From JAQBQH01 sp035607415 (lineage in GTDB: Bacteria > Myxococcota_A > Polyangia > Palsa-1104), in contig DATNAQ010000101.1 in assembly GCA_035607415.1 (NCBI GenBank), forward strand, positions 83,241-147,240: a stretch of DNA of 64,000 nt, read 5' to 3'. The notes below the pieces were generated by a model. That model did no database searches. It saw only the letters and a program-made list of their open reading frames with translations, and was not told the origin of the DNA. Of this stretch, positions 40,803-47,104 are shown one piece after another. Positions within the stretch are counted from its first letter, which is position 1, and the number at the start of each line of letters is the position of its first letter. Position numbers and translations under genes: made by a program.

Positions 40803-40826
40803 GGACGGCGTCGTGAGGACGGCGTC
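40799..40826. repeat. 14-nt tandem duplication ahead of the GMC gene start
   Basis: Two exact copies of GTGAGGACGGCGTC (40799-40812, 40813-40826) followed by a third GTGAG (40827). It places GTG codons in all three frames; only the third opens the oxidoreductase frame. Confidence 0.85.
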
Positions 40827-42341
40827 GTGAGCGCCGGCGCGTTCGTCGAGGGCGCAGTGTCGGGGCTGCCGCTCGAGGAGGCCGACTTCGTGATCGTCGG
40901 CTCGGGCGCCGGCGGCGGCGCGGCGGCGCGCGTCCTGGCGGCGTCGGGCGCGCGCGTGGTCGTGCTCGAGGAAGGGCCGCGGCTCGATCCGAAGACGCTC
41001 GGCGTGTCCGAGGGCGCGTCGCGCAATCGGCTGTTCCGCAACCAGGGCAAGCAGGCGGCGTTCGGGCGGGCGACGACGCCGATCCTGCAAGGGCGCTGCG
41101 TCGGCGGCACCACGTTCGTGAACTCGGCGATCGTGTGGCGGCTGCCGGCGAAGATCCTCGAGCGTTGGCACGACGAGTTCGGCCTCGCCGACGGGCTACC
41201 GGCGCGCGCGCTCGACGAGGCGGCGGCGCGCGTCGAGGAGGAGCTCTCGGTGCGGCCGGTCGTCGAGGGCGTGACCGCGAGCCAGTCCGATCTGCTGCTG
41301 CGCAAGGGATCGCAGGCGGCAGGCATCGAAGGGCGCCTCATCCATCGCTACGAAAAAGGGTGCCGCGGCTCGGGGCGCTGCTTTCACGGCTGCCCGCACG
41401 AGGCCAAGCAGTCCACCGCGGTGACCTCGCTGCGCCGCGCGGTCGGCGACGGCGGCTTCGTGGTCGCGGGCGCGCGCGTCGAGCGTGTCGAGCGGCGCGG
41501 CGGCCGCGCGGTCGCCGTGCATGGCTTTTTCAGCGGCGACGGGCCCGAGCACGGCCAGCGCTTCCGGCTCGCGGCGAAAAAGGCGATCGTCGTCTGCGGC
41601 GGCGCGATCCAATCATCGAACCTGCTCTGGCGCTCGGGCGTGCGCTCGGCGCACCTCGGCCGGCACTTCATGGCGCATCCCGGTACCGCGGTCATGGGGC
41701 TCTATCCCGAGCGCGTCGACGCCTGGACGGGCGCGTCGCAAGGCTACGAGGCGTTCGGGCTGCGCGACACGCTCGGCGTGAAGTTCGAGAGCATCAACGT
41801 GCCGCCCGAGGTGACCGGCGCGCGCCTGCCCGGCGCCGGCGCGCGGTTCGCGGCGCGCCTGACCGAGCTGCCGTACGTCGCCAACTGGGCGGTCGCGCTC
41901 AAGGCCGAAGCCGAGGGACGCGTGCGTCCGTCGCTCTTGTTCGGCGATTACGTGCGCTACGACCTGACGCGCGGCGATCTCGAGCGGCTGCGCCAGGGCA
42001 TGCGCAAGCTCGCCGAGATGCACTTCGACGCCGGCGCGCGCGAGGTCATCACCGGCGTGGCCGGGCTGCCCGAGAGCCTCCGCTCGCGCGACGAGGTCTC
42101 GGTGTTCGACGACGCGCCGCTCGATCCGCGCGGCTACAACCTCGTCATGACGCACCTGTTCGGCGGCTGCCGCGCGGGGCGCGACGCGGCCACGAGCGTG
42201 GTCGATCCGACGCTGAAGGTGCACGGCGTCGACGGGTTCTACGTGATGGACGCGAGCGTGTTCCCCACCAACACCGGCGTGAACCCGCAGCATTCGATCA
42301 TGAGCATCGCCGGCGTCGCCGCCGCGCGGCTCGCCGGTTAG
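40827..42341 (+). CDS. GMC-family FAD-dependent oxidoreductase
   Basis: 504 aa from GTG 40827. The FAD-binding Rossmann motif DFVIVGSGAGGGAAARVLAASGARVVVLEEGP opens the protein. GRCVGGTTFVN, a Cys-rich patch (GCRGSGRCFHGCPHEAKQST, about 179-198), an internal GGAIQSSNLLWRSGV and the C-terminal GMC_oxred_C block with catalytic His in TNTGVNPQHSIMSIAG are all present. It should oxidise an alcohol or a sterol/sugar with FAD; the substrate is unknown. The Cys-rich patch is typical of bacterial GMC enzymes with a small partner subunit. Its stop overlaps the convergent DUF4288-VOC gene by 4 nt. Confidence 0.9.
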   Translation: MSAGAFVEGAVSGLPLEEADFVIVGSGAGGGAAARVLAASGARVVVLEEGPRLDPKTLGVSEGASRNRLFRNQGKQAAFGRATTPILQGRCVGGTTFVNSAIVWRLPAKILERWHDEFGLADGLPARALDEAAARVEEELSVRPVVEGVTASQSDLLLRKGSQAAGIEGRLIHRYEKGCRGSGRCFHGCPHEAKQSTAVTSLRRAVGDGGFVVAGARVERVERRGGRAVAVHGFFSGDGPEHGQRFRLAAKKAIVVCGGAIQSSNLLWRSGVRSAHLGRHFMAHPGTAVMGLYPERVDAWTGASQGYEAFGLRDTLGVKFESINVPPEVTGARLPGAGARFAARLTELPYVANWAVALKAEAEGRVRPSLLFGDYVRYDLTRGDLERLRQGMRKLAEMHFDAGAREVITGVAGLPESLRSRDEVSVFDDAPLDPRGYNLVMTHLFGGCRAGRDAATSVVDPTLKVHGVDGFYVMDASVFPTNTGVNPQHSIMSIAGVAAARLAG

Positions 42342-43024
42342 ATCTTCTCCAGGAGCTCGACGCGGTTGCCGAACGGATCGCGCAGCTCGAAGCGGCGCAG
42401 GCCGAGGATCGGCTCGCCGTCGAGGATCTGGACGCCGGCGCGCTCGAGGCGGGCGCGGATGGCGTCGAGGCGCACGACCTCGTAGGCGACGTGCGCGCGC
42501 GTGGCCGTGCGCTCGACGCCGGGTGACTCGACGCCGATGTGCAGCTGGCGATCGCCGGCCTGCATCCACAGGCCACCGCGCGCGCGCAGGACGGCGGGCT
42601 TCTCGAGCTCGGTCATGCCGAGGAGCTCGCCGTAGAAGCGGCGCGCCTCGGGCTCGCCGCCGGGTGGGATCATGATCTGCGCGTGGGCGATGCTGACGAT
42701 GCGCGGCGGGCGCAGATCGGCCGCGCCTGACGAGGTGCCCTCCCCCGCCGTCGGCACCGCGCCGAAGATCCCGAGCTGCGTTTTGCTCGCGACGAGGCGC
42801 CCGGCATCGATCCCCGGCCGCGCCTGCCACGCCAGCTCGGCGCCGTCGACGAGCGGCTCGTGGATCTCGGTCAGATCGTGGAGCCCGACGAAGCCGTCGC
42901 AGTCCTCGCCGATGATCAGCGCCTTGGCGTACGCCTCCTCGGCGTCCTTCGCTTCGACGAGGTGCGTCGCGATCGAAGCGCCGCCGTCCGACTGGATCAC
43001 GAGGTCTGCCAGATACCAGTTCAC
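42338..43024 (-). CDS. DUF4288-VOC (glyoxalase-fold) fusion protein
   Basis: 228 aa from GTG 43024. Residues 1-80 (MNWYLADLVIQSDGG...AKDAEEAYAKALIIG) match the WY-starting small domain known as DUF4288. After a linker, residues about 110-228 are a vicinal-oxygen-chelate unit (AHAQIMIPPGGEPEARRFYGELLGM, HIGVE, ending FELRDPFGNRVELLE) like glyoxalase/dioxygenase/bleomycin-resistance proteins. VOC metal ligands His, His/Glu and Glu can be placed at AHAQ, QLHIG and RVELLE. The fusion is unusual; reaction unknown. It lies between the GMC gene and hutU on the opposite strand, with 26 nt to hutU. Confidence 0.75.
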   Translation of the reverse strand: MNWYLADLVIQSDGGASIATHLVEAKDAEEAYAKALIIGEDCDGFVGLHDLTEIHEPLVDGAELAWQARPGIDAGRLVASKTQLGIFGAVPTAGEGTSSGAADLRPPRIVSIAHAQIMIPPGGEPEARRFYGELLGMTELEKPAVLRARGGLWMQAGDRQLHIGVESPGVERTATRAHVAYEVVRLDAIRARLERAGVQILDGEPILGLRRFELRDPFGNRVELLEKI

Positions 43025-43034
43025 GCGATCATTC

Positions 43035-43043
43035 TGCTAAGGT
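43035..43043 (+). promoter_or_regulatory. putative extended -10 promoter of hutU-hutI
   Basis: TGcTAAGGT, hexamer 43038-43043, ends 7 nt before the ATG at 43051. No -35 match and no Shine-Dalgarno. Confidence 0.5.
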
Positions 43044-43050
43044 GCGCGCC

Positions 43051-44724
43051 ATGTCGCAACCACGCCCAGAAAACAGGGTCGTTCGGGCGCCACACGGGCA
43101 AACCCTTCGTTGCAAGGGCTGGCAGCAGGAAGCCGCGCTGCGCATGCTCATGAACAACCTCGATCCCGACGTCGCCGAGCGCCCCGCCGACCTCGTCGTC
43201 TACGGCGGCACCGGCAAGGCCGCGCGCTCGTGGGAGGCGTTCGACGTGATCGTGCGCGAGCTCGAGCAGCTCGGCGACGACGAGACGCTGCTCGTGCAGT
43301 CGGGCAAGGCCGTCGGCGTCCTGCGCACGCACGCCGACGCGCCGCGCGTGCTCATCGCCAACTCCAACCTCGTGCCGCACTGGGCGACGTGGGAGAAGTT
43401 CTGGGAGCTCGAGAAGGCCGGGCTCATCATGTACGGGCAGATGACCGCGGGCTCGTGGATCTACATCGGCACGCAGGGCATCTTGCAGGGCACCTACGAG
43501 ACGTTCGCCTCGGCGGCGCGCGTGCACTACGGCGCCGGCGCCGACTTGAAGGGCCGCTTCGTCGTCTCCGGCGGCCTCGGTGGCATGGGCGGCGCGCAGC
43601 CGCTCGCGGTCACCATGTGCGGCGGCGTGTTCCTCGGCATCGACGTCGACCCGACGCGCATCAAGCGCCGCCTCGAGACCCGCTACCTCGACGAGCAGGC
43701 GCGCGATCTCGACGACGCGCTCGCCCGCTGCGAGCGCGCGAAGAAGGAAGGCCGCGCGCTCTCGGTCGGTCTCGAGGGCAACTGCGCGCGCATCCTGCCC
43801 GAGCTGGTACGCAGGAAGATCGTGCCCGACCTCGTGACCGATCAAACGTCGGCGCACGATCCGCTGCGCGGCTACGTGCCGGCCGGCGTCGAGCTCGCGC
43901 AAGCCGAGCTGCTGCGAGACGAGGATCCGCAGAAGTACGTCGAGCTGGCGCGCCGCTCGATGGCCGATCACGTGCGCGCGATGATCGATCTGAAGAAGCT
44001 CGGCGCCCACGCGTTCGATTACGGCAACAACCTGCGCGGCCAGGCGGCGCTCGCCGGCATCGACGGATTCCAGGACATCCCCGGCTTCGTGCCGGCGTAC
44101 ATCCGGCCGCTCTTTTGCGAGGGCAAGGGGCCGTTCCGCTGGGCGGCGCTGTCGGGCGATCCGAACGACATCGCGGTCACCGATCGCACGATCCTCGAGC
44201 TCTTCCCCGAGAACGCGCATCTCCGTCGCTGGCTCACCATGGCCGCCGAGCGCGTGCAGTTCCAGGGGCTGCCGGCGCGCATCTGCTGGCTCGGCTACGG
44301 CGAGCGCCACAAGGCGGGCCTGGCCTTCAACGAGCTCGTGCGCACGGGCAAGGTCAAGGCGCCGATCGTGATCGGGCGCGATCACCTCGACTCGGGATCG
44401 GTGGCGTCGCCGAACCGCGAGACCGAGGCGATGCGCGACGGCTCCGACGCCATCAGCGATTGGGTGTTCCTCAACGCGCTCGTCAACTGCGCGGCGGGCG
44501 CGACCTGGGTCAGCGTGCACCACGGCGGCGGCGTCGGCATGGGCTACTCGCAGCACGCGGGCATGGTCGTGCTCGCCGACGGCACCGACGCGGCGGCGCG
44601 GCGGCTCGAGCGCGTGCTGCAGACCGATCCGGCGATGGGCGTCTTGCGCCACGCCGACGCCGGGTACCAGGAGGCGCTCGACTTCTCGGCCGCGCACGGG
44701 CCGCGGGTGCCGCATGTTCGGTAG
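43051..44724 (+). CDS. hutU: urocanate hydratase (urocanase)
   Basis: 557 aa from ATG 43051; a GTG three codons upstream falls on the -10. It adds water to urocanate to give imidazolone propionate, using tightly bound NAD+, second step of histidine degradation. Family blocks: YGGTGKAARSWEAFD, SNLVPHWATWEKFWELEKAGL, MYGQMTAGSWIYIGTQGILQGTYETF, SGGLGGMGGAQPLA and VHHGGGVGMGYSQHAGMV. Length is normal for HutU. The 3' end overlaps hutI by 11 nt, so the two are co-translated. Confidence 0.97.
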   Translation: MSQPRPENRVVRAPHGQTLRCKGWQQEAALRMLMNNLDPDVAERPADLVVYGGTGKAARSWEAFDVIVRELEQLGDDETLLVQSGKAVGVLRTHADAPRVLIANSNLVPHWATWEKFWELEKAGLIMYGQMTAGSWIYIGTQGILQGTYETFASAARVHYGAGADLKGRFVVSGGLGGMGGAQPLAVTMCGGVFLGIDVDPTRIKRRLETRYLDEQARDLDDALARCERAKKEGRALSVGLEGNCARILPELVRRKIVPDLVTDQTSAHDPLRGYVPAGVELAQAELLRDEDPQKYVELARRSMADHVRAMIDLKKLGAHAFDYGNNLRGQAALAGIDGFQDIPGFVPAYIRPLFCEGKGPFRWAALSGDPNDIAVTDRTILELFPENAHLRRWLTMAAERVQFQGLPARICWLGYGERHKAGLAFNELVRTGKVKAPIVIGRDHLDSGSVASPNRETEAMRDGSDAISDWVFLNALVNCAAGATWVSVHHGGGVGMGYSQHAGMVVLADGTDAAARRLERVLQTDPAMGVLRHADAGYQEALDFSAAHGPRVPHVR

Positions 44725-45928
44725 CATCGTCGTCGACCACATCGGCGAGCTCGTCACCTGCGCGGGCGACGGCATTGGCCTCGTGCACGACGCCGCCGTC
44801 GTCGTGCGCAACGGGCGCGTCGCCTTCGCCGGCGCGCGCGCCGATCTGCCGGGCGACGCGCGCGGCGACGACGTCATCGACGCCGGCGGGCGGCTGGTCA
44901 CGCCCGGGCTCGTCGATCCGCACACGCACCTCGTGTTCGCCGGCTCGCGCGCCCACGAGTTCGATCTGCGCAACCAGGGCCGCTCGTACCTCGAGATCCA
45001 GCAAGCGGGCGGCGGCATCCTGGCGACCGTGAAGGCGACGCGCGCCGCCAGCGACGGCGAGCTCGTGGCCGGCGCGGCGGCGCGGCTCGATCGCTTCCTC
45101 GCGCAGGGCGTCACCGTCGTCGAGGCCAAGACCGGCTACGACCTCACGATCGAAGGCGAGCGGCGCCTCTTGGCCGCGCTCCAGGCGGTGCGCGAGTCGC
45201 ACGTCATCGACGTCTCGCCGACGCTGCTCGCCCACGTGCCGCCGTCCGGTGGAGACGAGAGCAGCCGCGCGCTCTTCGTGCGCGCGTTCGCCGAGGAGCT
45301 GATCCCGACGACGAACGCCGAAGCCGTCGACGTCTACTGCGATGCCGGCGCCTTCACGCTCGACGAGACGCGCGCGATCCTGACGGCCGCCAAGAAGTAC
45401 GGCAAGCGGCTGCGCGTGCACGCCGAGCAGTTCACGCACACGGGCGCGGCCGAGCTCGCCGCCGAGCTGGGCGCGGCCAGCGTCGAGCACCTCGAGCAGC
45501 TCTCCGACGGCGCGCCCGCCAGGCTCGCCGCCGCCGGCGTCGTCTGCAACCTTCTGCCCGGCGCGGCGCTCACGCTCAAGCTCCCGTGGCCCGACGCGCG
45601 CAAGCTGCTCGCCGCCGGCTGCGCCGTCGCCTTGGGCACCGACTGCAATCCCGGCTCGTCGCTGTCGGAGTCGCTGCCGCTCATGATGACGCTGGCCTGC
45701 ACGCAGATGGGCCTGTCGGCCGCCGAAGCCTGGCTCGGCGTCACGCGCCACGCCGCCCGCGCCGTCGGACGCGCCGACGCCGGCGTGCTCGCGCCCGGCG
45801 CGCGCGGCGATCTCGTGATCTGGGACGCCGACGATCACCGCCAGGTCCCGCAGCACTTCGGCGTGCCGCTCGCGCGCACCACGATCGTCCGCGGCGTGAT
45901 CGCGTTCCGCCGCGACGCCGGCGCCTAG
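44714..45928 (+). CDS. hutI: imidazolonepropionase
   Basis: 404 aa from ATG 44714. It hydrolyses imidazolone propionate to N-formimino-glutamate. Amidohydrolase metal-site motifs are in place: DPHTHLVFAGSR (His-x-His), KTGYDL, HAEQFTHTG, VEHLEQL and GTDCNPGSS. No hutG (formiminoglutamase) or hutF follows; the operon ends here and converges on the radical SAM gene. So the product is used by a gene elsewhere in the genome or by a formiminotransferase route. Confidence 0.97.
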   Translation: MFGSIVVDHIGELVTCAGDGIGLVHDAAVVVRNGRVAFAGARADLPGDARGDDVIDAGGRLVTPGLVDPHTHLVFAGSRAHEFDLRNQGRSYLEIQQAGGGILATVKATRAASDGELVAGAAARLDRFLAQGVTVVEAKTGYDLTIEGERRLLAALQAVRESHVIDVSPTLLAHVPPSGGDESSRALFVRAFAEELIPTTNAEAVDVYCDAGAFTLDETRAILTAAKKYGKRLRVHAEQFTHTGAAELAAELGAASVEHLEQLSDGAPARLAAAGVVCNLLPGAALTLKLPWPDARKLLAAGCAVALGTDCNPGSSLSESLPLMMTLACTQMGLSAAEAWLGVTRHAARAVGRADAGVLAPGARGDLVIWDADDHRQVPQHFGVPLARTTIVRGVIAFRRDAGA

Positions 45929-45951
45929 TGGCGCCTCGCGCGCGCGGCGCC

Positions 45952-45967
45952 GCACCGCCCTCGGTGC
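45952..45967. terminator. hairpin between convergent hutI and radical SAM genes
   Basis: GCACCG-CCCT-CGGTGC, a perfect 6-bp stem with a 4-nt loop, lies in the 62-nt convergent gap. No T-run on either side; possible bidirectional terminator. Confidence 0.4.
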
Positions 45968-45990
45968 ACGCGAATTCCTGACCCGGGACA

Positions 45991-47025
45991 CTAGAACAGC
46001 TTCATCTGGTCACCCGCGCGCGGCGGCCGCAGGAACGTCGTGTGCTCGACCGGCTGCGGTCCGCGGTGCTCGTTGAGCCCGAGCTTCTTGCAGGTCTGCG
46101 CGAACAGCGCGTAGGCCGCGTCGGCGTAGGCGCCCTCGCCTTCCATGCGCTTGCCGAACCGCGAGTCGTTGAGCTTGCCGCCGCGCGCCTCGCGCACGCG
46201 CGCCAGGATCCGCTCGGCGCGCAACGGCAGCCGCGCGTGGATGCGCTCCTGGAACACCTCTTTGACGGGCCCCGGCAGCCGCAAAAAGGTGAACCCGGCG
46301 CGCCGCGCCCCCGACGCCGCCGCGGCGGTCAGCACCTCGGCGATGTCCTCGTCGCCGAGCCCGGGGATCACCGGCGCCACGTTGACGCCGACGTCGAGCC
46401 CCGCCGCCGCCAGCCGCTCGATCGTCTTCATCCGTCGCTGCGGCGTGGCCACGAACGGCTCGACCGCGCGCGCCTTGTCCGGATCCCACAACGGGATCGA
46501 GATGGTCACGCCGAGGCGCGCGACCGACGAGAGCCGCACGAGCACGTCGATGTCGCGCTCGATGAGCGGCGCCTTGGTGATGATGCCGACGGGGTTGCGA
46601 TAGTCCGCGCACACCTCGAGGCAGCCGCGCGTCAGCCGATACGAGGCCTCGAGCGGCTGAAAGCAGTCGGTGACGCCGGAGAAGACGATGAGCTCGCCCT
46701 TCCACGACTTCTTGTCGAACGCCTCGCGCAACAGCTCGGGCGCGCGCGGCTTGACGACGATCTTGCGATCGAAGTCGGTCCCCGCGCCCATGCTCAGATA
46801 CTCGTGCCCCGGCCGGGCGTAGCAGTACGCGCAGGCATGCTGGCAACCGCGATACGGATTGATGCTGTAGTCGAAGCCGAGGTCGGGGCTGTCGTTGGTC
46901 GCCAGGATCGAGCGCGAATGGTCCTCGTAGATCTCGAGCGCCGCCTCGGGCACCTCGCCCGGCAGATACTCCACCTCCGACGACATCCACGGGTTCGGCG
47001 GATTGGAGACCGGACGCAGCGTCAC
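45991..47025 (-). CDS. radical SAM protein, PA0069/spore-photoproduct-lyase-like group
   Basis: 344 aa from GTG 47025. The [4Fe-4S] radical SAM motif CQHACAYCYARP (CxxxCxxC) follows SINPYRGC. NPVGIITKAPLIERD and GVTISIPLWDPDKARAVEPFVATPQRRM, with WMSSEVEYLPGEV near the N terminus, fit the PA0069-type proteins related to SplB spore-photoproduct lyase. Members are annotated as DNA photoproduct repair or unknown. Here a LexA-like palindrome sits between -35 and -10 of its promoter, which favours a DNA-damage role. The substrate has not been shown by sequence. It converges on hutI. Confidence 0.82.
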   Translation of the reverse strand: MTLRPVSNPPNPWMSSEVEYLPGEVPEAALEIYEDHSRSILATNDSPDLGFDYSINPYRGCQHACAYCYARPGHEYLSMGAGTDFDRKIVVKPRAPELLREAFDKKSWKGELIVFSGVTDCFQPLEASYRLTRGCLEVCADYRNPVGIITKAPLIERDIDVLVRLSSVARLGVTISIPLWDPDKARAVEPFVATPQRRMKTIERLAAAGLDVGVNVAPVIPGLGDEDIAEVLTAAAASGARRAGFTFLRLPGPVKEVFQERIHARLPLRAERILARVREARGGKLNDSRFGKRMEGEGAYADAAYALFAQTCKKLGLNEHRGPQPVEHTTFLRPPRAGDQMKLF

Positions 47026-47032
47026 GCCTTCA

Positions 47033-47060
47033 GATATAACCTGAACATGCGTTCAGTCAA
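47033..47060 (-). promoter_or_regulatory. putative promoter of the radical SAM gene, predicted leaderless
   Basis: Minus strand TTGACT (47060-47055), 16-nt spacer, TATATC (47038-47033), then 7 nt to the GTG. The spacer is filled by the LexA-like palindrome. Confidence 0.6.
47041..47056. promoter_or_regulatory. LexA/SOS-box-like palindrome
   Basis: CTGAACATGCGTTCAG: perfect 6-bp arms, core GAAC-N4-GTTC as in Gram-positive LexA (DinR) boxes and, as I recall it, the Myxococcus xanthus LexA box. It lies wholly within the -35/-10 region of the radical SAM gene, an ideal repressor position. Confidence 0.6.
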
Positions 47061-47104
47061 CTATTTCTCGGCGCGATCCTCGCCAGCGAGAGCCGTGCAG
47101 CCCG

